Assembly (NCBI RefSeq): GCF_963082655.1
Contig: NC_081554.1
Coordinates: forward strand, 128,966,962 to 129,030,961
Length of the DNA: 64,000 nt
Reading direction: 5' to 3'
Origin: Stomoxys calcitrans
Taxonomy: Eukaryota > Arthropoda > Insecta > Diptera > Muscidae
Shown here: positions 33,549 through 45,079 of the stretch, piece after piece
Layout of the letters: every line of letters starts with the position of its first letter
Position numbering within the stretch: position 1 is the stretch's first letter
The notes under the pieces: model-generated
Databases searched by the model: none
What the model saw: the letters and a program-made list of their open reading frames with translations, nothing else
What the model was told of the DNA's origin: nothing
Translations under genes and position numbers: made by a program

Positions 33549-35316
33549 ATACCCACCACCGAAGGATGGGGGTATATTCATTTTGTCATTCCGTTTGCAA
33601 CACATCGAAATATCCATTTCCGACCCTATAAAGTATATATATTCTTGATCAGCGTAAAAATCTAAGACGATCTAGGCATGTCCGTCCGTCTGTCCGTCTG
33701 TCTGTTGAAATCACGCTACAGTCTTTAAAAATAGAGATATTGAGCTGAAATCTTGCACAGATTATTTTTTTGTCCATAAGCAGGTTAAGTTCGAAGATGG
33801 GCTATATCGGACTATATCTTCATATAGCCCCCATATAGACCGATCCGCCGATTTAGGGTCTTAGGCCCATAAAAGCCACATTTATTATCCGATTTTGCTG
33901 AAAATTGGGACAGTGAGTTTTGTTAGGCCCTTCGACATCCTTCGTCAATTTGGCTCAGATCGGTCCAGATTTGGATATAGCTGCCATATAGACCGACCCT
34001 CCGATTTAGGGTCTAAGGGCCATAAAAGCCACATCTTTTATCCGATTCCACTGAAATTCGGGACAGTGAGTTGTGTTAGGCCCTTCGACATCATTTGTCA
34101 ATTTGGCCCAGATCGGTTCAGATTTGGATATAGCTGCCATATAGACCGATCCTCCGATTTATGGTGTTAGGCCCATAAAAGCCACATTTATTACCCGATT
34201 TTGCTGAAATTTGGGACAGTGAGTTGCGTTAGGCCCCTCGTCATCTTTCTTCAATTTGGCCCAGATCGGTTCAGGTTTGGATTTATTACCCGATTTTGCT
34301 GAAATTTGGGGCAGTGAGTTTTGTTAGGCCCTTCGACATCCTTCATTAATTTGGCTCAGATCGGTTCAGATTTGGATATAGCTGCCATATAGACCGACCC
34401 TACGATTTAGGGTCTAAGGGCCATAAAAGCCACATCTTTTATCCGATTCCACTGAAATTCGGGACAGTGAGTTGTGTTAGGCCCTTCGACATCCTTTGTC
34501 AATTTGGCCCAGATCGGTTCAGATTTGGATATAGCTGCCATATAGACCGATCCTCCGATTTATGCTGTTAGGCCCATAAAAGCCACATTTATTACCCGAT
34601 TTTGCTGAAATTTGGGACAGTGAGTTGCGTTAGGCCCCTCGACATCTTTCTTCAATTTGGCCCAGATCGGTTCAGGTTTGGATATAGCTGCTATATAGAC
34701 CGATTTCTTGATTTAAGGTTTTGGGCCCATAAAATGCTCATTTATTGTCCGATGTCGCCGAAATTTGTGACAGTGAGTTAAGTTAAGCCCCTTAACATAC
34801 ATCTGCAATATCGCACAGATCGGTCCAAATTTAGATATAGCTGCCAAATAGACCGATATCTAGGTTTTAGGTTTTGGGGCCATAAAGACGCATTTATTGT
34901 CCGATGTCGCTGAAATTTGAGACAGTGAGTTTAGTTAGGCTCTTCGACGTCCTTCTTCAATTTTGCCCAGATCGATCCAGATTTGAATATAGCTGCCATG
35001 TAGACCGATCTCTCGATTTAAAGTCTTTGCCCCATAAAAAGCGCATTTATAATCCAATTTCACTGAAATTTTACATAGTAACTTATGTTAGGCTTTTCAA
35101 CATCCGTGTCGTATATGGTTCAGATCGGTTAATTTTTAGATATAGCTACTGTACTTATTAGTATTTGGTCCAAATCGGAACATGTTTTGATATAACTGAT
35201 ATGGGTCATAAGGTATGAAATTTTCACCGAATTTTGATGAAAGGTGGTTTACATATATACCCGAGGTGGTGGGTATCCAAAGTTCGGCCCGGCCGAACTT
35301 AACGCCTTTTTACTTG
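33549..35316 (+). mobile_element. Family B element, longest complete copy (1.77 kb)
   Basis: Complete from TATACCCACCACCGAAGG-ATGGGGGTATA head to TTTTTACTTG tail. (TA)n at 33635-33650, GTCY microsatellite at 33681-33703, then a monomer array with phases 33838, 33991, 34144 (exactly 153 bp apart), and 34392, 34545 (again 153). A 401-bp block is duplicated inside the array. Tail palindrome AGTTCGGCCCGGCCGAACT at 35280-35298. Best reference copy for the family in this window. Confidence 0.92.
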
Positions 35317-35439
35317 TTATAGCTCTCATATTATATGCAAATGAAAATTTTCTCCTTGAAGATTCAATCAAGGAATCGGGGAAAACTTCTCACATGCCAA
35401 TGAGTGCTGTCCGATTTAAAGCTCTGTGATAGGGGCCTC

Positions 35440-35829
35440 CGTTTTACCATAAAACCACGTTCAAAATTTCAGCCAAATCGGCGTTTGTTTGTAAGGGAGC
35501 TGTATCAAGTTATGAATTAATTTTTATCATACTAAGCGTGTATTTTGAAAGTCGAAACTAAATATTTTGTCAAGTCGTAAAAGAATTGCGTTCTCTAGAG
35601 GATCACGAAGTCAAACCGTGCAATCGGTTCATATGGAAGCTATATCAAAACATGGACCGATTTGATCCCAACCAACCTACACTAAGTATTTGCAATTGTG
35701 AAAAATTTCAAGCGCATAGCTTTACTTCTTTTAAAGTTAGCGTGCTTTTGACATTGCTAAATCGACATAGAATTTCTAGAGATCAATATTATACATACTT
35801 AATTGGATCTTATATAAATATTTTGATGA
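35440..35829 (-). mobile_element. Family A fragment
   Basis: Monomer and head blocks on the minus strand (TTGCGTTCTCTAGAGGATC, ATGGAAGCTATATCAAAACA, TCAAGCGCATAGCTTTACTTC), with the GTCY region lost. Ends at the LINE 3' end. Confidence 0.7.
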
Positions 35830-35830
35830 G

Positions 35831-35925
35831 TTAGGTTAGGTTGAAAAGAGGGTGCGGATATTAATCCGCCCCATGCCACTATGGCATCGGCTTGTTGTGC
35901 GTTCTAAAAACTTAAATGTAACATC
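35831..35925 (-). mobile_element. LINE 3' UTR fragment with CCTAA tail
   Basis: TTAGGTTAGG on the plus strand marks the (CCTAA)n tail; then GAGGGTGCGGATATTAATCC, GCCCCATGCCACTATGG, CGGCTTGTTGTGCG, aligned over its length with 52160-52286 reversed. Only about 95 bp inserted, a typical 5'-truncated LINE copy. Confidence 0.78.
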
Positions 35926-35928
35926 AAA

Positions 35929-36603
35929 CAAGTAAGAGCGTGCTAAGTTCGGCCGGGCCGAATCTTATATACCCTCCACCATGGATCGCATTTGTCGAGT
36001 TCTTTTCCCGGCATCTCTTCTTAGACAAAAAAGGATATAAGAAAAGATTTGCTGTGGTATTAGAGCGACATCAAGATATAGTCCGGTTTGGACCACAATT
36101 AAATTATATGTTGGAGACCTGTGTAAAATGTCAGCCAATTCGAATAAGAATTGCGCCCTTTGTGGGCTCAAGAAGTAAAATAGAGAGTTGGATTTATATG
36201 GGAGCTGTATCGGGCTATAGACCGATTCAGACCATATTAATCACGTATGTTGATGGTCATGAGAGGATCTGTCGTACAAAATTTCAGGCAAATCGGATAA
36301 TAATTGCAACCTCTAGAGGCTTAAGATGTCAAGATCCCAGATCTGTTAATATGGCACCTATATCAGGTTATGAATCGATTTGAACCTTATTCGACACAAT
36401 TTTTGAAATTAAGAATAAAATACGACATGGCTAGTATGTCTGTGCTTTCGACAGACAGACGGACGGACATGGCTAGATCGACATAAAATGTCGCGACGAT
36501 CAAGAATATATATACTTTATGGGGTCTCAGACGAATATTTCGAGTAGTTACAAACAGAATGACGAAATTAGTATACCCCCATCCTATGGTGGAGCGTATA
36601 AAA
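35929..36603 (-). mobile_element. Family A element, complete
   Basis: Tail CAAGTAAGAGCGTGCTAAG-TTCGGCCGGGCCGAA at 35929-35965, TACCCTCCACCATGG, two to three monomers, GACAGACGGACGGACATGG microsatellite (36452-36472), (TA)n near 36508, and head CCATCCTATGGTGGAGCG at 36586-36603. About 675 bp. The 147-codon frame over it is a repeat artefact. Confidence 0.88.
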
Positions 36604-37515
36604 AGAAAATTTTAAGTTAAGAATTCTGTGCTATTTACAAAATCTTTAATTGTTTTTCATACCACTCCCCTAGGCTGCTTCATGTCGGGTACTGTGTCCC
36701 CACCAAGGTACCGGTGTCTTTTAGCCGCGAAAGTCGGGCAATAACATAGGAAATGCTCCAACGTCTCCTCATCATCCCCACATGCCATTACTTGCGGCAC
36801 CAATTTTGCACAAGTAGTTCTATGTGTCCCGTTATGATACCAAAAGCTATACTGACCTCCTTCTTACTTCCTTTCAGTAATAGCCTCGTCCTCTCACGAT
36901 CCGAATCACCCCCTAGAATTTTCGCCGAATGTTTCGCTGTTCTACAGTGTTACACGCGCGCTCGTCGCCCGAATGTCTGCGGGTTAACCAAGTTAATTGA
37001 CGGCAGTCCTTTGGCCGTCACTGCCAAATCGTCTGCCCGTTTATTCCTCCTTACTTCGTTATGCCCCGGCACCCAAACGATGCGGATTGTGTCATCCTTA
37101 GAGAAGGCGCTAATCTCCTTCTGACACTCCAAGACTGTTCGTGATCTTATCGTCCTGGTTGTTATTGACCATAGGGTCATTTTACTGTCCGTAAAGATGC
37201 TCACACTCGACGTCCTCCCGTTAGCACCAGGACCGTATTATGGTCAGGCAGTCTATAACAGATCTCAGTCCCTGGGTTCTCAATGTAGACCTCCAGGCCC
37301 ACTCTGTCCTCTAGCTTTGATCCATTCGTGATGATCTTCCAGATGGCAATACAAGGGTTGCGTCAGTCCAAGACTGTGCCACTGTATCGTCTCAGCTATC
37401 CGATCGGTAACCTCTTCCCTTCCTTCCTGGTTTCCTTTCGTCCCCTCGACTATACCGCGATAGTATGAGCTGCTCCCATCCTCAATACATTCTCCCAATG
37501 CCTTAAGTCACTCCA
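36604..37515 (-). pseudogene. LINE RNase H and C-terminal region
   Basis: Minus-strand frame 37204-36950 reads SIFTDSKMTLWSITTRTIRS, with the TDS catalytic aspartate, then VWVPGHNEVRRNKRADDLA, the C-terminal RNase H motif (usual GxRGNExAD, with Gly to Arg and Glu to Lys changes). Further down, LLLKGSKKEVSIAFGIITGHI belongs to the terminal domain. Upstream 37498-37280 is a linker with a TIQWHSLGLTQPLYCHLED-like block. 3' UTR (GAATTCTGTGCTATTTACAAA) at 36617. Same family as 51598-52286. Confidence 0.82.
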
Positions 37516-37559
37516 GACTCCAGTGCCCTAGTGGACGTAGTCCTAATCGCTCCGCCCAT

Positions 37560-38286
37560 ACCAAGGTTTTGATGAGTTCCAAACGGAATGATGTAAGTAA
37601 TTGTACCCCCATTCTAAGGTAAAAGGTATAACAAATAAAAAGTGCTAAGTAGGGCGAGGCAGAATCTTGGAAACCCATTACCATATATTCTGCAAACAAT
37701 TCCTACATTTCCAATTTCAACCAAATTAAGCAAAAATTTAAAATTTACCGACTAAGATCATTCTTTGCACGATTGTTGGGAGTCTTAACAGAATACTACG
37801 TGCATTTTAGCTCAATCGAACAACAATTGCCACTTCTAGGAGCACAAGGGATCGAATCGGGAGATCGGTTTATAGTGGAGCTATTGTAGGTTATTGGCTG
37901 GTTTGGACCGTAATCGGCACGGATGTTGGATGTCATAAAAAAATAATTCATACCAAATTTCAGCCAAATCGAAGAACAATTTGGCCTTCCAGGGTTTCAA
38001 GATATCAAATCAGGAAATCGGATTATATGGGAGCAATATCCAAATCTGAACCGATGTAGCCCATTAACAATTTCCAACGACCTACATCAAATAGAAGTAT
38101 CTGTACATCAAATAGAAGTATCATTCGGCTTGTTTTATGCGTTCAACTGTAGTCGTATTTTCCACAGACTGGCGGACGGAAATGGCTTGATCGACTTAGA
38201 TTGTCATGCAGACGAATATTTAGAGGTTTTATAAACGGAGTGACTAGATTAGTGTACCGCCCAACCCCATACACTGGTGGGTTTAA
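37560..38286 (-). mobile_element. Family A pieces ending in a head
   Basis: A head end at 37565-37625 (ACGGAATGATGTAAGTAATTG, CCCCATTCTAAGG) adjoins a tail GTGCTAAGTAGGGCGAGGC (37651-37672). Monomers follow (GATCGGTTTATAGTGGAGC, ATCGGATTATATGGGAGC) and then a head at 38190-38286. Near 38090 a 21-bp unit (ACATCAAATAGAAGTATC) is tandemly doubled. Confidence 0.72.
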
Positions 38287-38289
38287 AGT

Positions 38290-39328
38290 ACATCAAATGC
38301 TTCAAGAAACTAAAATGGTTTCCCGAAATCGCACTCACTTTATACTTGAACTATTTGTAATCAATTCTGTTTGGGCGCCAATTCTGTTCTTATTCACTGT
38401 GCACCAGCATCACCTTTGCTGGTGTGGCTGGTGATGCTGACGTTTCGAATGTTGGCGTTGCCGCTGTTCTGCAGCTTTGAATATCTTTTAAAGCTGACAC
38501 TCAACTAAATTAATTTGACAATAATTAGCATTTCAACTTGTCATCGTTAATGAATATTTCGACGTGTACAGAGACAGACAGCGGACAGACGGATAGACTG
38601 ACGAAAAAACATACACACGTTTTTTATGAGTAATATACACACAAAGATATATTGTAATTCGATTGCATAGATGTACATGCCATATGTAAACAAATATGTA
38701 TATACCTCATACATAATGTGTACATACAGCAAGCGCATAACTATGTGACTATAGTTATGTTCACATTTTATTTATAATTGTATATAGGCGCTGTTGAAAG
38801 CTGCTAACATGTGCATTAATGCTGGTCGGTGGGGTTTTTTTTTCTTGTTGAAATTTCATTAAAATTGCTTTTTTTGTGTGTTCGTTTGGTTCTGGCTGTG
38901 CTGAAATCATACATTCTTAATGAATATTTTCGTATAATTTTTCATTTCTTGGTAGAGTTATCGGCGGTTGGCTTGTACTGGCAACAACTGCCTTATTGGC
39001 TGGTCTGTCGAGTGGTCGTTTTGAGAGATCTTGTCATCGATGTTGTCGGTGTTGCATTTCAATGTGTCGTCGGCAGACAAGCATGGGTGATGATAAATTT
39101 ATACGATAACACAGAAAAACGAATTAAAAATGCTGCATTGACAGGTTTTCATATTCATGAAAGTGGGTCATTTGAGTGAGAATTTCGAGATTGTGATCTA
39201 CAGTCAAAATTTAAATATGACTTGATGGGGTGGTGGGGGTAGCAATACAGTAATTCCACGATTAACATTTGATAGGTTCCAAAAAATTGCGAAGTGAAGT
39301 GAAAGTCAAATAAGTCTTATGTAAAACC
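38290..39328. other. Unique DNA, no gene seen
   Basis: Contains a GACAGACAGCGGACAGACGG stretch (38571-38592) and ATGTACATG/TATACATA-rich DNA (38660-38730). A 116-codon frame (38829-39179) is Val/Leu-rich by composition and has no recognisable motif. Confidence 0.35.
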
Positions 39329-40984
39329 AGCAAGGAAGGGCAAAAGTCGGGCGGTGCCAACTGTATAATACCCTACACCTACCCTATAAGTAGAATGTGG
39401 GACCTATAACCAATTCTGAATCAATTTTGATGGACCTCGACGAGCAAAAATGTTCAAACTGTAAAAACTACGATTGACAAATGGCAACACTATGGCACAT
39501 TACCCAAAATCTAACGAACGTATATATGGGAGCTTTATCTAATTTTGAACCGTTTTCGAGCAAATTCTCAAATGGTAGTCGTTGAGGAAAACGCTGTGCA
39601 AAATTTTGGCAAGATTGGTCAAACAATGCGCTTGCAGTGGCTCTTGGGGTGAAAATCTGGCGATATATATACATATAACAGCTATATCTGAATCTGGGCC
39701 GATGTCTTTGAAATGCACCAGTAGTATCGAGAGTCATAAGGAAATCCTTCCTGCAAAATTTCGACAGAATCGGAACACAAATGATCACTTTTTTGCAATA
39801 TTTCTCAAAATTGGACAAACATATATATGAGAGCTATGTCTAATCTGAACCGATTTCGACCAAACTACTCAGATACTGTGGCAGTCGTCGAGGAAAGCGT
39901 TTTGCAAAATTTTGGAAAGATGTATCAATAAATGCGCTTGCAGTGACTCTAGAAGTTAAAATCGGGTAATATATTGGGTTGCCCAAAAAGTAATTGCGGA
40001 TTTTTTAAAATATAGTAAATGCATTTTTAATAAAGCTTAGAATGAACTTTAATCAAATACACTTTTTTTCTAAAGCAAGCTAAAAGTAACAGCTGATAAC
40101 TGACAGAAGAAAGAATGCAATTACAGAGTCACAAGCTGTGAAAAAATTTGTCAACGCCGACTATATGAAAAATCCGCAATTACTTTTTGGGCAACCCAAT
40201 AAATATATATATATGAGAGCTATATCTAAATCTGAACCGATTTCCATGAAATTCACCAGTTATATTGAGAATCAAGGGAAAATCCTCCTGCCGAATTTCG
40301 AGAAAATACGTAAACAAAAGAAAATTTTATCGCAATATTACTGCAAATAGGGCGAACATATATATGGGAGCTATATCTAAAGCTGAACCGATATTGACCA
40401 AACTCTATGTATATTGTGGTAGTCACTGAGGAAAGCGTTGTGCATTATTTTGGCAAGATTGATCAATAAATGTGCTTGCAGTGGCTCTAGGAGTAAAAAT
40501 CGGGCGATATATGTATATGAGAGCTATATTTTAATCTGAACCGATTTCCATGAAATTCACCAGTAATGTCGAGAGTCGTAAAAAAATCCATCCTGGCACA
40601 TTTCGAGAGAATCGGTTAACAAATAACCATTTTACTGCATCATTACTGCAAATCGGACGTACATATATATTGGAGCTATATTCAGATCTGAACCGATTTT
40701 TCAATAGGCTTCGTCTCTAGGCCGAAAAACATGCCTGTAACAAATTTGAAGACGATCGGATGAAAACTGCGACCTGTAATTTGTACACAAATTAACACGG
40801 GCAGACGGACAGACAGACGGACGGACAGACAGGCAGACAGACGGACATAGCTAAATCGAATCAGAAAGTGATTCTGAGTCGATTGGTATACTTATCAATG
40901 GGTCTATCTCCCTTCCTTTTGCGTGTTACAAACTAATTCACTAACTTATAATACCCTGTACCACAGTAGTGGTGTAGGGTATAA
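39329..40984 (-). mobile_element. INE-1-like element, family C, near full length
   Basis: Tail CAAGGAAGGGCAAAAGTCG-GGCGGTGCC at 39331, then TATAATACCCTACACC, about eight monomers with ATGGGAGCTATATCTAAA-TCTGAACCGAT cores. Phases are 39533, 39682, 39834, then after the 226-bp insertion 40220, 40371, 40524, 40676 (steps 149-153). A GACGGACAGACAGACGG array lies at 40802-40852 and the head AATACCCTGTACCACAGTAG-TGGTGTAGGGTATAAA at 40950-40984. Confidence 0.85.
39974..40199. mobile_element. Mariner-type MITE with 32-bp perfect TIRs
   Basis: Both ends begin TTGGGTTGCCCAAAAAGTAA and continue TTGCGGATTTTT, 32 bp identical, with TA duplicated at 39972-39973 and 40200-40201. The 226-bp element sits inside a family C monomer and has no transposase. 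The perfect TIRs suggest a fairly recent insertion. Confidence 0.93.
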
Positions 40985-41427
40985 ACACCAATTCTATATC
41001 ACCTTGTCATAAACTTCATCTTGAGAAGATTTTCCCTGAGGTAGTTGAACAAGCTTCAATAACAATAACAATAATGCTCATATTGTTATTTGCCCAATGT
41101 ATTGGCAATATTTAAATCCTTCTCACCAGGGCCATATCGGTGTAGAATTTTCAACTTGGTTTTTATTCACATTTTTTTTTTACTCCTTGAACGATATTTT
41201 TAATACGGAATCACAAAACAAAAGATCTAAAAGTTATCGTCGACCAAAATTGGAATTTGCCAATTTCGCAAAACAAATGATGAATGTTAACAAACAGACA
41301 CGAATATTGACTTAAATTGGGATTCCCTCAAAAAATCACATAGACCGGCTTTTGCTTTGAAACTATAGAGACGACGTAAAACGAACAACGATGTAAATCG
41401 AAGTTTGTAGGAATAATTTTCTTGACG
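40985..41427. other. No identifiable gene
   Basis: A 72-codon frame at 41097-41315 has no recognisable domain. The missing left part of the Tc1-like element that ends at 41617 is not found here. Confidence 0.35.
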
Positions 41428-41617
41428 ACATTTCGAACCGAACACTGATTTTGGTAATAAAATTCAATGACTTGCAAGCGTTGCTCGTTAGTAAGTCTAT
41501 TCATGATGAAATGTCAAAGCATACTGAGCATCTTTCTCTTTGACACCATGTCTGAAATCCCACGTGATCTGTCAAATACTAATGCATGAAAATCCTAACC
41601 TCAAAAAAATCACCCTT
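41428..41617 (-). mobile_element. Solitary end of the 18677-type Tc1-like element
   Basis: 190 bp nearly identical to the right arm at 19094-19283 (ACATTTCGAACCGAACACTG to AAAAAATCACCCTT), with TA at 41618-41619 and a family A monomer resuming beyond. The minus strand again encodes the transposase start LTNEQRLQ. The other end is missing. Confidence 0.88.
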
Positions 41618-42065
41618 TAGAAGTCATAGTGTCGTATTTCAGTTCATTCGGATAAGAATTGCGCCTTGTAGGGGCTTAAGAAGCAACATCTGGAGATCGG
41701 TTTATATGGGAGCTGTATCAAGCTACTGATCGATTCAGATCATAATAAACACGAACGTTGACGGTCATGAGAGAAGCCATTGTACAAATTTTCAGCCAAA
41801 TCGGATAAGAATTGCGCCCTCTAGAAGCCCAGGAAGTCAAGACCCAAGATCGGTTTGTATGGCAGCTATATTTACAATCCCAACCGACCTACACTAATAA
41901 AAAGTATTTGTGCAAAATTTCAAGCGGCTAGCTTTACTCCTTTGAAAGTTAGACAGACGGACGGACATGGCTTGATCGACTTAAACTGACATGACGAACA
42001 AGAATATATATACTTTATGGGGTCTCAGACGCATATTTCCGAGGTGTTACAAACAGGATGACGAG
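41618..42065 (-). mobile_element. Family A element (minus), head to head with the next
   Basis: Monomers (GGTTTATATGGGAGCTGTAT, AATTGCGCCCTCTAGAAGC), TAGACAGACGGACGGACATGG (41950-41971), (TA)n-CTTTATGGGG, and head block GTTACAAACAGGATGACG, which stops at the junction with a plus-strand head. Confidence 0.82.
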
Positions 42066-43078
42066 ATTAGGATGGGGGTATACTAAATTCGTCATTCTGT
42101 TTGTAACTCCTCGAAATGTTCGTCTAAAACCACATAAAGTATATATATTCTTGATCGCCATGACATTTAATGTCGATCAAGCCATGTCTGTCCGTCTGTC
42201 TTTCGAAAGATTGCTAAATTTCGAAGGAGTTAAGCCATATAAGCCGATTTGAGTCTTGACTTTTTGAGCTTATATCCGATATGGCTGAAATTTTGCGTGA
42301 AGTGTTTTGTTATGACTTCCAACCACTTTGTTGCCATAAAAATGGATCTCCCGATAAGACTTTTTGAGCTTCTAGAGACCGCACGATTTTGTACCCGAAT
42401 TGACTGAAATAAAGCTCATATCATTTTGGTATGACTTCCAACAACTGTGCCAACTATGGTCTAAATCGGTTGATGACCTGATATAGCTACCATATAAACC
42501 GATCTCCCGTTTAGACTTCTGGAGCCTCTAGAGGGCGCAACTGTTACCCAATTTGATTGAAATTTGGCATAAGTTGTTTTGGTATGACTTCCAACTTTTG
42601 TACCAAGATTGAACTAAATCTATCTATAACCTGAGAGATGCTTATAGATGATGATCAGAGAGCACAATTCTTATCTGATTTGGCTGAAATTTTGCAAGTA
42701 TCATTTTGCTATGATTTTCAACAACTGTGTTAAGTATGGTCTAAATAAGTCTATATCCTGATATAGCTGCCATATAAACAGATCTCCTGATTTCACTTCT
42801 TTACTCCTAGACAGCGCAATTCCTATTCAATTTGGCTGAAATTTTGCATATGTTGTTTTGGTATGACTTCCAACAAATGTGCCAAGTATGATCTAAATCG
42901 GTTTATAACCTAATATATCTGCTATTTAAACCGATATCCCAATTTGATTTTCTGAGCCTCTTGAGAGCGAAAGTATTATTCAATTTGCCTGAAATTTTCG
43001 AGGTGATATTTTTCTATGACTTGCACGGCATGACAAGTACGGTCCATATCCGTCAATAACTTCATATAGTTCATATAT
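42066..43078 (+). mobile_element. Family A element (plus), tail-less
   Basis: Head GGATGGGGGTATACTAAATTC, GTATATATATTCTTGATCGCC, a GTCTGTCCGTCTGTC microsatellite, then about five monomers with TTTTGGTATGACTTCCAAC variants and cores CTGATATAGCTACCATATAA. Ends where a family C piece begins. Confidence 0.82.
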
Positions 43079-43902
43079 TTTTGAAAAAGGAATATAGCTT
43101 CACTTTATGTATATCTTTTATCGTATATGGACTTTTAACTCTGCATTAATCACAATTTTGGTCCGATCTTTACAAAATATTTGTGCAAAATTTAATGAAA
43201 TCTGTCCAGGTTTATACATAGCTCCCATGTGTCTTTTAGCCGATATACTCGATCGTGGGATCGTGGGTTGAGTTTGAAAGTGCAAAAGGTATACAACTTT
43301 AAGTCTGACCACAGTAAAACATAGCTGCCATGTATTAAAAGTAGTCTACCTTTCCTTATTTCTTTTTATAACCTACACCACCACTCTGGTACAGGGTATT
43401 GTAACTTTGGACATTTGTTTGCAACGCTAAGAAGGAGACGAGGTAGTATACCGATCGGCTTAAAATCACTTCCAGATTCGATTTAGCTATGTCTGTCTGT
43501 CCATGTATTCTTGTTATCTAGGTACAGGTAGCATTTGTTCCGATTGTCATGAAATTTAGCGCAAGTCTCTTCTTGGTAAAATGACGAACGACATCGATTT
43601 AAAAGAAATCTGATTTAGATATAGCTCTCGTATATGTATATATTACATCGCATATGGCCTTGGAGGCCACCTTTTATTTGAAGTCCCTGTATACATCTTT
43701 CATCCGATATGAACTTTTAAGTCTGTTATTGCCACAATTTAGGTCATATCGTAAGAAAATCTTGCAAGGTTCTATTCAAAATTTTATTAGGTATGCAAAA
43801 CTACAGTTCAGCATAGGTTCCATGTATTAAAAGTAGTACGTAGATTCGGTAGTGTAGGCTATTATATAGTGGGCTCCGCCCGAATTTTGCCTTTCCTTAC
43901 TG
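43079..43902 (+). mobile_element. Two family C copies in direct tandem
   Basis: 43081-43360 is a head-truncated copy ending CTACCTTTCCTTATTT. 43369-43902 is a second copy with head TAACCTACACCACCACTCTGG, TGTCTGTCTGTCC and a tail GGGCTCCGCCCGAATTTTGC then CTTTCCTTACTG. Both share the block CATGTATTAAAAGTAGT just before the tail. Confidence 0.72.
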
Positions 43903-44501
43903 TTTTTTTCTTGCTTCCAACTTACGAAGTTTTTAAAAATTGCTTTGCAATGGTTATTTCTTTTATTTGCTAGACAAAATCCATGACTCTTTCCCAGTAG
44001 GTTTTTGCAAAAACAACTTACTTTGAGTTTCTTACCGCTCCCTCTTTACAGAATTAATTTCCATGGTACGATAATTCGCTTTCCTCCAATTGTGTGACAC
44101 ACACTTCAGTTGAAATCGTTATTACCACAGTCGTTATAATAAAATAAACAAACAATGTATGGGCCGCACCTCCTACCTACTTATAAACAACATTGCAGTT
44201 GTTAAAATAATATAAACAATATTGTGCACATAAATGTTTCGCCCGTTCGTTCGCTTTTTTGTTAAATGAATTTTGTTTACACGGCTCTAAAGAGGATTAT
44301 AATAATGTGCGAAATTTATGTTGGCCATACAGAATGAACAATAAACGAATTTGTGGTACATTTCTTTTGGCTTTGTGTTGAAAAAGTTTCTTCTCCTCCA
44401 AAGAGGTAATAAATATTGGCAGGTTCTCCATAATTGGAAGCATTTCCGTATGCCATTGTTTATGAGCATCAAATTTTCTCCAGACTAAGAAACACAAGTA
44501 A
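43903..44501. other. No identifiable gene
   Basis: AT-rich unique sequence. Overlapping minus-strand frames at 44287-44497 are not recognised. Confidence 0.35.
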
Positions 44502-44760
44502 AAACGTGTTAAGTTCAGCCGGGATGAATCTTATAAATTCTTCACTATGGATGATCACATTTGTCAAGTTTTTTGCACGATTTAACTCAATAGGTAGATA
44601 GATAGACAATAAATAGATAAGAAATACATTTCATAGTTGCTCAAGAATTCAAATCGAGAAATAGGTTGTATGGGAGCTATATCAGTTTATGGATCGTTTT
44701 AAAAGAAAAATGTTCGTACTATGGACCGATTCAGACCATACACTAAAAGAAAAATGTTCG
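44502..44760 (-). mobile_element. Family A tail fragment
   Basis: CAAGTAAAAACGTGTTAAG-TTCAGCCGGGATGAATC, then a decayed TTCTTCACTATGG-ATGATCACATTTGTC and a partial monomer (ATGGGAGCTATATCAGTTTA). A unit AAAAGAAAAATGTTCGTA is doubled at 44700 and 44743. Confidence 0.65.
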
Positions 44761-45079
44761 TATTATGAATGATTTTGATTGTTGTATAAATGAAATCTGA
44801 CGCTAATATTGAGCCAACGAACAATTCCGTTAATGCAATGAAACCCGTTACGTTGTATTTACAACCAGATCCATGTTCAGTTGTTAATATGATGAATTCA
44901 ATCGTTGTATTAATGACGACTGATCATCGTGTCAACGACCATAATTGGTTAAAAATTTGATTTTTTATTGTATTTATGAAAAGTTATTCGTTATATTAAT
45001 AAAGTAATTTGTACAATTTACGCAGCAGACCATATTTTATAAATTTGTTTTCAGGGTAATTTTTACATTTACACATTTT

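Noticed and set aside
33549..35316. Possible CRISPR-like regular array
   Set aside because: The spacing is regular, but there are no short identical repeats with unique spacers; the whole 153-bp unit is repeated, in eukaryotic element context.
35940..36383. 147-codon plus-strand frame as a protein
   Set aside because: Coextensive with a complete family A element; the repeated residues mirror the 51-codon monomer.
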